A stretch of DNA of 45,168 bases from an uncultured bacterium (GTDB lineage: Bacteria > Bacillota > Clostridia > Christensenellales > QALW01), in the NCBI GenBank assembly GCA_905214315.1, contig CAJMLN010000012.1, forward strand, positions 1 through 45,168, given 5' to 3'. Position numbers and translations under genes: made by a program. Below, piece after piece: positions 7,081 through 15,378 of this stretch; the first letter of the stretch is position 1, and each line of letters starts with the position of its first letter. A model generated the notes under the pieces. That model had not been told where the DNA came from and made no database searches. It saw only the letters and a program-made list of their open reading frames with translations.

Positions 7081-7697
7081 CAAACCGCCTCCAGGACGCT
7101 GACGATCTCTTCAAACACCGCTTCCTCCGGAAGGCTGCCGTTTACGGTTTTTACATTCTCGCCGTAATAGGCGATCAAAGGTCTGGTCTGCTCGTTATAG
7201 ACTGCCAGCCTGTTTTTCACGGTCTCCTCCGTATCGTCAGCGCGCTGCACAAGCTGTGCGCCGCAGGCGGGACACTGCGTGCCCTGCAGAGAGGAAACAT
7301 GATAGGTAGCCGCGCAGCCAGAACAAATTCTTCGGCCGGTAATGCGCGCCAGCAGCAGGCTTTCGTCCACATCGATATTCAGCACGCAGTCCAGGTCCGT
7401 AAGCGCCTTCAGGCCCTCAGCCTGTTCGATAGTACGGGGGAATCCGTCAAGCAGAAACCCGCTTCGGCAGTCCTCCTTCTCCAGCCGCTGCTTTACCATT
7501 CCTAAGGTTACCTCGTCCGGCACAAGCTTTCCGGCGTCGATATATTGTTTGGCCAAACGTCCCAGTTCAGTATTTTTGCTCATATTTTCCCGGAACATAT
7601 CGCCGGTGGAAATATGGGGAATTCCGAACCGTTTACAGATTCTGGCGGCCTGGGTGCCTTTGCCGGCGCCCGGCGCGCCCAATAAAATCATCTTCAT
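7080..7697 (-). CDS. adk: Adenylate kinase, zinc-type
   Basis: Catalyses ATP + AMP = 2 ADP, balancing adenine nucleotide pools. The P-loop GAPGAGKGT is at residues 7-15, the AMP-binding region includes STGDMFR and LLDGFPRT, and the LID carries four cysteines (C125, C128, C142, C145) that mark the zinc-binding LID common in Gram-positive bacteria. At 205 residues it is slightly shorter than the Bacillus enzyme. It lies between secY and map, its usual place in the spc operon. Confidence 0.98.
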   Translation of the reverse strand: MKMILLGAPGAGKGTQAARICKRFGIPHISTGDMFRENMSKNTELGRLAKQYIDAGKLVPDEVTLGMVKQRLEKEDCRSGFLLDGFPRTIEQAEGLKALTDLDCVLNIDVDESLLLARITGRRICSGCAATYHVSSLQGTQCPACGAQLVQRADDTEETVKNRLAVYNEQTRPLIAYYGENVKTVNGSLPEEAVFEEIVSVLEAV

Positions 7698-7708
7698 CGC
7701 GCCACCTG

Positions 7709-9046
7709 TCAGTCAAGGAAGCCCTTGTAATGGCGCATCACCATCTGTGACTGCAGCTGCTTGGTCACTTCAATGGAAACGCTTACGATAATCAAAAGAC
7801 CAGTAGAGCTGAACGTAAGGGCAAGATTTAAAATAGAGTTTGCATACTGCGGGGATACCGAACCTAAAATCGCGCTGGCAATCATGGGAATGGTAGAAAT
7901 AATTCCCAAATATAAACCGCTGAAGAGCACCAGCCGCTTATTTACTTTATTCAGATAATCCGTGGTAGGCTTGCCCGGCCGGATTCCCTGAATAAATCCG
8001 CCGTATTTCTGCAGATTTTTTGAGGTTTCCGCAGCGTTAAAGGTAATGGCGGAATAGAAGAAGGCAAAGCCGATGGTCAGCAAAAAGCTTACAATCGTAT
8101 ACCCCCAGGTTCCCGAACCCAGCCATTTAGAATAAAATGTTTCAAAAGCTCCGCCGCTCCAGAACATTCCCGCAATAATGCTGGGGAACATCAACAGCGA
8201 CATGGAGAAAATCAGGGGAAGAACACCGCAGGAATTCGGCTTGATGGGCATATAAGTGCTCTGCCCGCCGTAAACCTTGCGTCCTGAAACGCGCTTGGCA
8301 TACTGAATGGCAATTCTGCGTTCTCCTAATTCAACAAAAATAACAACTACGATCAACGCAAGGATTGCTACTAAAATGATCGGGAGAATCCACCACAGAG
8401 CGTTGTTTCCGGCCTGCGAGCTTGCGCTTGCCTGCTCAATATAGGACTGCACCGTCGAGGGCAGACGCGCGATGATACCCACAAAGATAATCATCGAAAT
8501 ACCGTTGCCCAGACCTTTTTCACTGATGCGGTCGCCGATCCAGATGGCAACGGCCGTTCCCGCGGTAAGGGAAACGCCAATCAGCACATAGGCCAGAATC
8601 GTTGTAGCAGTAGAGGAAAGCATTGAGGAAACAATGATATCGGCACCATTGCGGCTGAAAGACCAGCAGATGCCTACGGCCTGCAGAAACGCAAGGCCGA
8701 TGGCGCTGTAGCGCACGATTTTATTGATCTTTTCACGGCCGTTTTCTTCCTTGCCCATACGCTCCAGCCCGGGAATTACCACCTGGAGCAGCTGAATGAT
8801 AATCGACGCGTTGATATAGGGCGAAATACCCATAGCCATAAAGGTGTAGCCCTCCAGGGAGCCGCCGGTGATGATATTCATCAGGCCCCAGATATTCTGG
8901 TTGGCGGCGTCAATCGTCAGCGAGGGGTTTACACCCGGCGTGGGTATGTAGCAGCAAAGCCGGAAAATCAGCAAAAGCAGCAGCGTATAAAGAATCTTTT
9001 TACGAAGCTCCGGGATCTTCCATGCATTTTTATAAACGGAAAACAT
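7709..9046 (-). CDS. secY: Protein translocase subunit SecY
   Basis: Forms the channel of the Sec translocon with SecE and SecG in the cytoplasmic membrane. The 445-residue product has about ten transmembrane segments, the LLIFRLCCYIPTPGVNP start, the plug/TM2 region GISPYINASIIIQLL and the cytoplasmic loop GKPTTDYLNKVNKRL used in ribosome and SecA contacts. Start follows a GAGGTGATT site only 2 nt after the rplO stop, so translation of the two is likely coupled. Confidence 0.98.
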   Translation of the reverse strand: MFSVYKNAWKIPELRKKILYTLLLLLIFRLCCYIPTPGVNPSLTIDAANQNIWGLMNIITGGSLEGYTFMAMGISPYINASIIIQLLQVVIPGLERMGKEENGREKINKIVRYSAIGLAFLQAVGICWSFSRNGADIIVSSMLSSTATTILAYVLIGVSLTAGTAVAIWIGDRISEKGLGNGISMIIFVGIIARLPSTVQSYIEQASASSQAGNNALWWILPIILVAILALIVVVIFVELGERRIAIQYAKRVSGRKVYGGQSTYMPIKPNSCGVLPLIFSMSLLMFPSIIAGMFWSGGAFETFYSKWLGSGTWGYTIVSFLLTIGFAFFYSAITFNAAETSKNLQKYGGFIQGIRPGKPTTDYLNKVNKRLVLFSGLYLGIISTIPMIASAILGSVSPQYANSILNLALTFSSTGLLIIVSVSIEVTKQLQSQMVMRHYKGFLD

Positions 9047-9048
9047 GG

Positions 9049-9492
9049 TTAAATCACCTCAGCCTTTCCTCCGAGCGCCTCAATCTTCTGCTGAGCCGTC
9101 CGAGTAAAGGCTGCAACCTGAACAGTAAGCCGCTTTGTAATTTCACCGTTGCCAAGTACTTTTACGCCATCCTTCTCGATTTTGCTGATCATGCCTTTTT
9201 CCTTCAAAAGCGCCGCAGTAACTACGGTATCTTCGTCAAAGGCATCCAGTCTTGCAATATTAATTTCCGTATAAACCTTGCCAAAGCGGTTAAAGAAGCC
9301 GCGCTTGGGCAGTCTGCGGGTAAGGGGCATCTGGCCGCCCTCAAAGCCGGGGCGCACACCGCCGCCGCTTCTGGCGTTCTGTCCCTTATGGCCCTTGCCG
9401 GAGGTTTTGCCCAAACCGCTGCCGGGGCCGCGTCCGCGGCGGCGTCCCGTCTGTGTGGCGCCCTCTGCAGGTTTCAAATCTACTAATTTCAT
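9049..9492 (-). CDS. rplO: 50S ribosomal protein L15
   Basis: Late-assembly large-subunit protein. The start is the ATG at 9492 (MKLVDLKPAEGATQTGRRRGRGPGSG), preceded by GAGGAGG; a further in-frame start 12 codons upstream would lie ahead of that site. The 147-residue product has the long Gly/Arg-rich N-terminal extension that penetrates 23S rRNA and the globular C-terminus (GNGEITKRLTVQVAAFT). It lies between rpmD and secY. Confidence 0.97.
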   Translation of the reverse strand: MKLVDLKPAEGATQTGRRRGRGPGSGLGKTSGKGHKGQNARSGGGVRPGFEGGQMPLTRRLPKRGFFNRFGKVYTEINIARLDAFDEDTVVTAALLKEKGMISKIEKDGVKVLGNGEITKRLTVQVAAFTRTAQQKIEALGGKAEVI

Positions 9493-9502
9493 ATAAACCT
9501 CC

Positions 9503-9679
9503 TCAGTCAACTTCTTCAACGGCAACAAGATGTTTTACCTTAAAGATCATACCGCGGATGGCGGCATTATCCGGCTTTGTTACCGTGGAATTGGTTTTTT
9601 TAAGGCCAAGAGCCTTTACCGTAGCGATCTGATCTTTTTTGCAGGAGATCGTACTTTTTGTTAACGTAATCTTTAACAT
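9503..9679 (-). CDS. rpmD: 50S ribosomal protein L30
   Basis: Small large-subunit protein, 58 residues from the ATG at 9679 (MLKITLTKSTISCKKDQIATVKALGL). AAGGAGG lies 8 nt before that ATG, so the in-frame start 11 codons upstream is not used. The conserved GLKKTNSTV and MIFKVKHLV segments are present. It is placed between rpsE and rplO. Confidence 0.96.
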   Translation of the reverse strand: MLKITLTKSTISCKKDQIATVKALGLKKTNSTVTKPDNAAIRGMIFKVKHLVAVEEVD

Positions 9680-9692
9680 TCCGGTTTCCTCC

Positions 9693-10193
9693 TTAGCCGA
9701 TGATCTCTTCAACTGTTTTGCCGCGCATCTGTGCGATCTGCTCAGCCGTCTTTAAGGAAGCAAGCCCCTGCAGCGTAGCCTTTACGCAGTTTGCCGGGTT
9801 ATTGGAGCCCTGGCTCTTGGTAAGGATATCGCGTACGCCTACCATCTCCAGCACGTCACGCACGGGACCGCCGGCGATAACACCCGTTCCTTCCGGGGCG
9901 GGCATCAGAAGCACCTGACCTCTTCCGAATTTGCCCACTACCGCGTGGGGAATGGTGGTATCCTTCAGGGAAACCGTAATCAGATGCTTTTTAGCGTCCT
10001 CGGTAGCCTTGCGGATTGCCTCGGGAACCTCCACGGCCTTGCCCTGGCCTACGCCTACATGGCCGTTGCCGTCACCGACAACCACCAGCGCGGCAAGGCG
10101 CATATTGCGGCCGCCCTTTACGGTTTTGGCAACGCGGTTTACCGAAACTAATTTTTCCTTTAAATCCAATGTTTTGGGATCGATCTTATTCAT
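9693..10193 (-). CDS. rpsE: 30S ribosomal protein S5
   Basis: Small-subunit body protein involved in decoding accuracy and helicase activity at the mRNA entry. I take the ATG at 10193 (MNKIDPKTLDLKEKLV), since GGGAGG lies 10 nt upstream; the earlier ATG at 10211 would leave that site inside the gene. The N-terminal double-stranded RNA-binding fold (VNRVAKTVKGGRNMRLAALVVVGD) and C-terminal domain (GPVRDVLEMVGVRDILTKSQGSNNP) are complete in 166 residues. Confidence 0.96.
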   Translation of the reverse strand: MNKIDPKTLDLKEKLVSVNRVAKTVKGGRNMRLAALVVVGDGNGHVGVGQGKAVEVPEAIRKATEDAKKHLITVSLKDTTIPHAVVGKFGRGQVLLMPAPEGTGVIAGGPVRDVLEMVGVRDILTKSQGSNNPANCVKATLQGLASLKTAEQIAQMRGKTVEEIIG

Positions 10194-10210
10194 GCTCTCA
10201 TTGCCTCCCA

Positions 10211-10579
10211 TCAGAATTCCAGACCCGCTTCACGCGCTGCCTCGGCAAGCGCCTGCACACGGCCGGTATAGAGGTAGCCACCTCTGTCGAATACCACGGC
10301 TTTAATGCCTTTGGCCTGGGCGCGTTGGGCAACAAGCTTCCCCACATACGCTGCGGCCTCGGATTTTGTCATTTCCGCGGTTGCCTTCATGGCGTCGCCT
10401 TCGATCGTTGACGCGGCGGCAAGCGTGTTACCGGCCTGGTCATCAATAACCTGAGCATAAATATGACTGTTGCTGCGGTATACGTCCAGTCTGGGACGGT
10501 CTGCCGTACCGCTTACCTTTTTGCGCACGCGTGCGTGGCGCGCCAGGCGGTCGGTATTTTTATCTTTCTTGTTGATCAT
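10211..10579 (-). CDS. rplR: 50S ribosomal protein L18
   Basis: Binds 5S rRNA together with L5 and attaches it to the central protuberance. The 122-residue product has a basic N-terminus, the RPRLDVYRSNSHIYAQVIDD strand region, and the C-terminal KAVVFDRGGYLYTGRVQALAEAAREAGLEF helix. Length is standard for Firmicutes. Confidence 0.98.
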   Translation of the reverse strand: MINKKDKNTDRLARHARVRKKVSGTADRPRLDVYRSNSHIYAQVIDDQAGNTLAAASTIEGDAMKATAEMTKSEAAAYVGKLVAQRAQAKGIKAVVFDRGGYLYTGRVQALAEAAREAGLEF

Positions 10580-10600
10580 ACTGTAAATGCTCCTTTCTGA

Positions 10601-11143
10601 TTATTTCTTGCCGGCCTTGCCCTCTTTGAGTGCGACATACTCGCCCTCATAGCGGACACCCTTGCCATGATACGGTTCCGGCGCGCGAACACCGCGAACC
10701 TCTGCCGCAAACTGGCCTACGGCCTGCTTGTCAATACCGCGGATAATAATGCTGGTCTGCGAAGGAACCTCTATCGTAATTCCCTCGGGCGCTTCCATCT
10801 CTACCGGATGAGAATAGCCCAGTGTAAGCACCAGTTTTTTGCCGTTCATCGCGGCACGGTAACCGGTTCCCTGAATCGCAAGCGCTTTAGAGAAGCCCTC
10901 AGATACGCCGATGACCATATTATTCAGCAGCGTTCTGGTCAGGCCGTGCAGCGCACGGTGCTCCTTATCGTCAGAGGGACGCGTAACCGTAACGGAATTG
11001 CCCTCTGCCTTAATCTCCATTTCCCCGCTCAGCTGCTGGGTAAAGGTGCCCTTGGGGCCCTTTGCCGTAACTACATTGCCTTCGGCTACCGTAACAGTAA
11101 CGCCGGCCGGGATTGTTACCGGAAGTCTACCTATTCTTGACAT
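10601..11143 (-). CDS. rplF: 50S ribosomal protein L6
   Basis: Large-subunit protein at the base of the L7/L12 stalk near the sarcin-ricin loop. The 180-residue product starts MSRIGRLPVTIPAGVTV and shows the two tandem L6 folds; the C-terminal signature PEPYHGKGVRYEGE, which contacts 23S rRNA, is intact. It lies between rpsH and rplR. Confidence 0.98.
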   Translation of the reverse strand: MSRIGRLPVTIPAGVTVTVAEGNVVTAKGPKGTFTQQLSGEMEIKAEGNSVTVTRPSDDKEHRALHGLTRTLLNNMVIGVSEGFSKALAIQGTGYRAAMNGKKLVLTLGYSHPVEMEAPEGITIEVPSQTSIIIRGIDKQAVGQFAAEVRGVRAPEPYHGKGVRYEGEYVALKEGKAGKK

Positions 11144-11157
11144 ACTCTACCTCCCGA

Positions 11158-11556
11158 TTACCATACGTAAGCAAGAACTTCGCCGCCGATACCCAGCGCG
11201 CGCGCCTGCTTATCCGTCATAATACCCTTGGATGTGGATACAATTGCTATACCCATGCCGCCCAGAACTCTGGGAAGCTCCTCTGCGCGGGCATAAACTC
11301 TCAGGCCCGGCTTTGAAATTCTGCGAAGGCCCGAAATGATCCTTTCCTTGTTTGCGCCGTATTTTAACGTAATACGGATTGTTCCCTGAGGAACCGCGTC
11401 GATCACTTCAACGCCTTTAATATAACCCTCGTCAAGAAGAAGCTGGGCGATCGCCTGCTTTACATTGGACTTGGGGATATCTACTGTATTGTGCCTTGCT
11501 ACCATCGCGTTGCGAATTCTGGTAAGCATATCGGCAATAGGATCTGTTAAAACCAT
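11158..11556 (-). CDS. rpsH: 30S ribosomal protein S8
   Basis: Primary 16S rRNA-binding protein of the central domain; in E. coli it represses the spc operon. The 132-residue product begins MVLTDPIADMLTRIRNA and ends with the family signature GGMGIAIVSTSKGIMTDKQAR followed by GGEVLAYVW. Complete and standard. Confidence 0.98.
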   Translation of the reverse strand: MVLTDPIADMLTRIRNAMVARHNTVDIPKSNVKQAIAQLLLDEGYIKGVEVIDAVPQGTIRITLKYGANKERIISGLRRISKPGLRVYARAEELPRVLGGMGIAIVSTSKGIMTDKQARALGIGGEVLAYVW

Positions 11557-11583
11557 TATGGTATCCTCCTTCCTTATTTGTTC

Positions 11584-11769
11584 CTACCAACTTGCCTTTT
11601 TCACGCCGGGAATCTGGCCTTTATAGGCCAGCTCTCTGAAGCAGATGCGGCAGATGCCGTATTTGCTGAGTACTGCGTGAGGGCGGCCGCAAATGCTGCA
11701 GCGCGTATAGGCGCGCGTGGAGTATTTTGCAGGCTTCTGCTGCTTGTTAATCATTGCTTTTTTAGCCAT
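11584..11769 (-). CDS. rpsN: 30S ribosomal protein S14, zinc-type
   Basis: Small-subunit head protein in its short zinc-binding form, 61 residues. The zinc site is CSICGR...CRICFR, two CxxC pairs separated by 12 residues. The ATG at 11769 is taken over the in-frame TTG one codon before, with a GGGGGG-rich site at suitable spacing. Position between rplE and rpsH is standard. Confidence 0.97.
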   Translation of the reverse strand: MAKKAMINKQQKPAKYSTRAYTRCSICGRPHAVLSKYGICRICFRELAYKGQIPGVKKASW

Positions 11770-11783
11770 CAATATCCCCCCTA

Positions 11784-12323
11784 TCAGTTTGCATAAGGCA
11801 TGCCCATAAGGCCTAACAGCTCGCGGGCTTCCTCATCGGTCTTTGCGGTAGTAACAAATATCACGTCCATTCCCCGAACCTTATCGATTTTATCATACTC
11901 GATCTCGGGGAAAATCAACTGCTCCTTAACGCCCAGGGCATAGTTGCCTCTGCCGTCAAACGCGTTGGCGGAAACGCCGTGGAAATCACGAACGCGCGGA
12001 AGCGCTATATTCAAGAGCTTATCCACAAATTCATACATTCTTTCGCCGCGAAGCGTTACCTTCGCGCCGATATTCATACCTTCGCGGACCTTGAAATTAG
12101 CGACAGACTTTTTAGCCTTTGTAACTACAGGTGCCTGACCTGTGATCAGCGCGATCTCCTGCACGGCGGCGTCAAACTTTTTGGCGTCATCCTTTACATC
12201 GCCCAGGCCTGCGTTCACAACGACCTTTTCAAGCTTGGGTACCTGCATGATGTTCTTATAGCCGAATTTCTTTTCCATTGCCGGAACGATCTCGCTTATA
12301 TATTTATCCTTTAATCTGGCCAT
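11784..12323 (-). CDS. rplE: 50S ribosomal protein L5
   Basis: Binds 5S rRNA in the central protuberance and contacts S13 and P-site tRNA. The 179-residue product starts MARLKDKYISEIVPAMEKKF and contains the family signature VVNAGLGD and the C-terminal GMDVIFVTTAKTDEEARELL. Complete and normal in length. Confidence 0.98.
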   Translation of the reverse strand: MARLKDKYISEIVPAMEKKFGYKNIMQVPKLEKVVVNAGLGDVKDDAKKFDAAVQEIALITGQAPVVTKAKKSVANFKVREGMNIGAKVTLRGERMYEFVDKLLNIALPRVRDFHGVSANAFDGRGNYALGVKEQLIFPEIEYDKIDKVRGMDVIFVTTAKTDEEARELLGLMGMPYAN

Positions 12324-12347
12324 AGTATCTCTCCCTCCGTTCCTTCA

Positions 12348-12674
12348 TTACTGAATGCTCTTATTGCATTTTTTGCAGACGCGCACCTTCTTGCCGTCAA
12401 CAACGGCATAGCCTACGCGCACGCCTCTTTTGCAGGAAGGGCAGTATATCATAACATTGGAAGCGTCAATCGGAGCTTCCTTTTCTATCCGGCCGCCGGC
12501 CTCGCCCATCTTTTTGGGCTTTGTGTGGCGCGTAACCATGTTCACGCCCTCAACAATGACCTTGTTTTCTGCGGGAAAAGCCTGAAGCACCTTATGGGTT
12601 GCGGTTTTGTCGCCGCCGACAGACTTGCTCGTGCCGCTGATTACCACAACGGTATCGCCTTTTATAACCTTCAT
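12348..12674 (-). CDS. rplX: 50S ribosomal protein L24
   Basis: Assembly initiator of the large subunit with a KOW motif at the N-terminus (IKGDTVVVISGTSKSVGG). The 108-residue product ends in a zinc-ribbon-like pair of CxxC motifs (CPSC and CKKC), a feature seen in many bacterial L24 proteins. It lies between rplN and rplE. Confidence 0.98.
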   Translation of the reverse strand: MKVIKGDTVVVISGTSKSVGGDKTATHKVLQAFPAENKVIVEGVNMVTRHTKPKKMGEAGGRIEKEAPIDASNVMIYCPSCKRGVRVGYAVVDGKKVRVCKKCNKSIQ

Positions 12675-12688
12675 TCCGATGTCCCTCC

Positions 12689-13057
12689 TTACAGCACTTC
12701 CGGGGCAAGGGAGATGATCTTCATAAAATCTCTTTCACGAAGCTCTCTTGCAATGGGCCCGAACACACGGGTTCCGCGGGGAAGCTTTTGATCGTTGATG
12801 ATAACGGCGGCGTTATCGTCAAAACGGATATACGAGCCGTCGGCACGGCGGGTAGGTTTGGTTGTACGTACAATAACTGCCTTTACAACGTCGCCCTTTT
12901 TCACTACGCCGCCGGGCGCAGCCGTCTTTACGGAAGCAACAATGGTATCACCCACGCTGCCGTATCTTCTGAAAGAGCCACCAAGAACTCTTATGCACAT
13001 AATCTCTTTTGCGCCGGTATTGTCGGCAACCTTCAATCTTGTTTGAGGTTGTATCAT
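12689..13057 (-). CDS. rplN: 50S ribosomal protein L14
   Basis: Interface protein of the large subunit that forms intersubunit bridges and binds the silencing factor RsfS in many bacteria. The 122-residue product begins MIQPQTRLKVADNTGAKEIMCIRVLGG and ends with TRVFGPIARELRERDFMKIISLAPEVL, a very typical sequence. Confidence 0.98.
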   Translation of the reverse strand: MIQPQTRLKVADNTGAKEIMCIRVLGGSFRRYGSVGDTIVASVKTAAPGGVVKKGDVVKAVIVRTTKPTRRADGSYIRFDDNAAVIINDQKLPRGTRVFGPIARELRERDFMKIISLAPEVL

Positions 13058-13093
13058 AATTTACCCCTTTCCGGGAAAACAGTTTAAAAAAGC

Positions 13094-13348
13094 TTATTTT
13101 GCCTTTTCAACTATTTCCACCAATCTCCATCTTTTATCTTTGCTCAGCGGCCGTGTTTCCATAATCCGTACGGTGTCGCCGATGCCGCATTCATTTTTCT
13201 CGTCATGCGCCTTGAATTTTGTGGTACGGTTAACCGTTTTGCCATAAAGCGGGTGAAGAACCTTTGTTTTTACTGCAACAACGATCGTCTTATCCATTTT
13301 ATCGCTTACAACGATACCTACTCTCTGTTTGCGAAAGTTTCTTTCCAT
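13094..13348 (-). CDS. rpsQ: 30S ribosomal protein S17
   Basis: Primary 16S rRNA-binding OB-fold protein. The 84-residue product shows RKQRVGIVVSDKMDKTIVV and the signature IGDTVRIMETRPLSKDKRWRLVEIVE. Located between rpmC and rplN as expected. Confidence 0.98.
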   Translation of the reverse strand: MERNFRKQRVGIVVSDKMDKTIVVAVKTKVLHPLYGKTVNRTTKFKAHDEKNECGIGDTVRIMETRPLSKDKRWRLVEIVEKAK

Positions 13349-13364
13349 TCGTCCTCAACCTCCT

Positions 13365-13565
13365 TTATGCCTGAGCCTTGATCTCGAGCTCACGAAGTAT
13401 GGTCATTACCCTTGCAATGTCCTTTTTGCAGGCGTCTATCTGCTTGGGGTTGCTTAACTGCCCGGTGGCATTTTGAAATCTGAGGTTAAAAAGCTCTCTT
13501 TTCAGTTCAGCCAGCTTTTTGTTCAGTTCGTCGGCGTTCATTTCACGAAGCTTACTCGGTTTCAT
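13365..13565 (-). CDS. rpmC: 50S ribosomal protein L29
   Basis: Two-helix protein at the peptide exit, near the trigger factor and SRP docking site. The ATG at 13565 overlaps the rplP stop by one base (TGATG), giving 66 residues; no strong ribosome binding site is seen, which suggests reinitiation by ribosomes that have just finished rplP. Typical motifs LREMNADELNKKLAELKRELFNLRFQ are present. Confidence 0.96.
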   Translation of the reverse strand: MKPSKLREMNADELNKKLAELKRELFNLRFQNATGQLSNPKQIDACKKDIARVMTILRELEIKAQA

Positions 13566-14002
13566 CAAATATCACCGTCCTGTTCTTTGTTATAGTCCTC
13601 ACGGGTAACGAACTTTACCTTCAGCGGAAGCTTGTGGCTCGCCAGACGGAGTGCCTCACGGGCGGTCGCCTCGTCGATGCCGTTCATTTCAAACAGCACG
13701 CGGCCCGGCTTTACCACGGCTACCCAGTATTCCGGAGAACCCTTGCCGCTTCCCATTCGGGTTTCGGCAGGCTTTGCCGTAACGGGCTTATCCGGGAAGA
13801 TCTTAATCCAAACCTGGCCGCTGCGCTTAATGTAACGCGTCATAGCAATACGGGCGGCCTCGATCTGCGCGCTGGTGATCCATGCCGGCTCAAGCGCTAC
13901 CAGACCGTAATCACCGTAGGCAATAAAGTTGCCGCGCTGGGCGGTGCCCTTCATTCTGCCACGGAATACTCTTCTTCTTTTTACTCTTTTGGGCATTAAC
14001 AT
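13565..14002 (-). CDS. rplP: 50S ribosomal protein L16
   Basis: Large-subunit protein that helps position A- and P-site tRNAs. The 145-residue product starts MLMPKRVKRRRVFRGRMKG; GGAGG lies 9 nt before the first ATG, which I therefore keep. The conserved region VKPGRVLFEMNGIDEATAREALRLASHKLP is intact. It overlaps rpmC by one base. Confidence 0.97.
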   Translation of the reverse strand: MLMPKRVKRRRVFRGRMKGTAQRGNFIAYGDYGLVALEPAWITSAQIEAARIAMTRYIKRSGQVWIKIFPDKPVTAKPAETRMGSGKGSPEYWVAVVKPGRVLFEMNGIDEATAREALRLASHKLPLKVKFVTREDYNKEQDGDI

Positions 14003-14004
14003 AA

Positions 14005-14661
14005 TTACTTGCCTCCTTCTGCCGCGGCAGGCTTCTTTGCAAGAACCTCACCCTTATATACCCATACCTTTACGCCGATACGACCATAGGTTGTTGCCGC
14101 TTCTGCAAAGCCGTAATCGATATCCGCACGGAGTGTCTGCAGCGGAATGCTTCCCTCATGGTAGCCCTCGCTGCGGGCGATTTCTGCGCCGCCAAGACGG
14201 CCGCTTACTAAGATTTTAACACCTTTGGCTCCCGCACGCGTAACGCGCTGCATCGACTGCTTCATCGCACGGCGGAACGAAACGCGCTTCTCCAGCTGCT
14301 GGGCGATGCTCTCGGCTACCAGCTGCGCATCCATATCGGGCTTGCGGATCTCCATGATGTTAAGATGAACCTTTTTACCAAGCATTTTTTCAAGCTCTAC
14401 CTTCAGGGCATCGATGCCCGCGCCGCCCTTGCCGATCAATGCGCCGGGTTTCGCGGTAAAGAGGAAAATGATTACCGTGTTGGACTTACGCTCAATCTCT
14501 ACCTTGGGCACCGCGAAAGCGCTGAGCCTGTCTTTTAAATATTTGCGAAGCTTGTTGTCCTCATAGATGTTCTGGGCAAAGTCCTTGCCGGCAATCCAGC
14601 GGGAATCCCAGTTTTTGATAACGCCCACTCTGAGTCCGTGGGGGTTCACTTTCTGACCCAT
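14005..14661 (-). CDS. rpsC: 30S ribosomal protein S3
   Basis: Head protein at the mRNA entry channel. The 218-residue product has the N-terminal MGQKVNPHGLRVGVIKNWDSRW, a type II KH domain with the GALIGKGGAGID loop, and the C-terminal domain with GVKILVSGRLGGAEIARSE. The ATG directly abuts the rplV stop (TAAATG), which suggests coupling. Confidence 0.98.
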   Translation of the reverse strand: MGQKVNPHGLRVGVIKNWDSRWIAGKDFAQNIYEDNKLRKYLKDRLSAFAVPKVEIERKSNTVIIFLFTAKPGALIGKGGAGIDALKVELEKMLGKKVHLNIMEIRKPDMDAQLVAESIAQQLEKRVSFRRAMKQSMQRVTRAGAKGVKILVSGRLGGAEIARSEGYHEGSIPLQTLRADIDYGFAEAATTYGRIGVKVWVYKGEVLAKKPAAAEGGK

Positions 14662-15060
14662 TTACTTGTCCTCCTTTACTTGATCAAGGATAACCGTGAT
14701 GTGGCTGGAGCGCTTCAAAATTGGGGAAGCGCTGCCCTTTGCACGGGGCATAAAGCGTTTCAGGGTGGGTCCCTGGTTGGCGTAAACCTCGGCAACGAAC
14801 AGATTATCTCTGTTTAAATACGGAGGATTGTTCTCCGCGTTGGCGATGGCCGAAAGCAGCACCTTTTCCACTGCCGGAGAGGCCGCCTTGGGCGTAAACC
14901 GTAAAATAGCAAGAGCTTCATCCACCTGCTTGCCGCGGATTAAATCGATTACGATGCGTACCTTGCGGGAAGAAATGCGGATATACTTTGCAATCGCCTT
15001 GGGTCTGCGGTCGCGCGCTTCTCTGCGGGCAGCAGCTTTTTCTTTCATTCTTTTTGCCAT
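14662..15060 (-). CDS. rplV: 50S ribosomal protein L22
   Basis: Lines the exit tunnel with its long beta-hairpin, here ANQGPTLKRFMPRAKGSA, a site where macrolide-affecting changes are known in other bacteria. The 132-residue product carries a basic N-terminal extension (MAKRMKEKAAARREARDRRP) before the conserved AIAKYIRISSRKVR core, slightly longer than the B. subtilis protein. Confidence 0.97.
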   Translation of the reverse strand: MAKRMKEKAAARREARDRRPKAIAKYIRISSRKVRIVIDLIRGKQVDEALAILRFTPKAASPAVEKVLLSAIANAENNPPYLNRDNLFVAEVYANQGPTLKRFMPRAKGSASPILKRSSHITVILDQVKEDK

Positions 15061-15075
15061 AGCGTCTTCCTCCCC

Positions 15076-15357
15076 TTACCTGTTGCCCGAGGACTTTTCC
15101 GAACCGGAGTGACCTCTGAACGTTCTTGTGGGCGCAAACTCGCCCAGCTTGTGTCCTACCATATCTTCCGTGATATAAACAGGAACATGCTTTCTGCCGT
15201 CATGAACGGCTATTGTATGGCTTACCATCTGGGGGAAGATCGTGGAAGACCTGGACCAAGTCTTAATAACCTTTTTATCGCCAGAGGTATTCATTTCTTC
15301 CACCTTTTTCAGCAAACGCTCGCTGACAAAGGGTCCTTTTTTTACTGACCTGCTCAT
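15076..15357 (-). CDS. rpsS: 30S ribosomal protein S19
   Basis: Small-subunit head protein bound to S13, contacting L5 across the subunit interface. The 93-residue product begins MSRSVKKGPFVSERLLKKVEEMN and contains the signature STIFPQMVSHTIAVHDGRKHVPVYITEDMVGHKLGEFAPTRTFRGH. Complete. Confidence 0.98.
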   Translation of the reverse strand: MSRSVKKGPFVSERLLKKVEEMNTSGDKKVIKTWSRSSTIFPQMVSHTIAVHDGRKHVPVYITEDMVGHKLGEFAPTRTFRGHSGSEKSSGNR

Positions 15358-15378
15358 AATGAGCCTCCTTCCGATTTA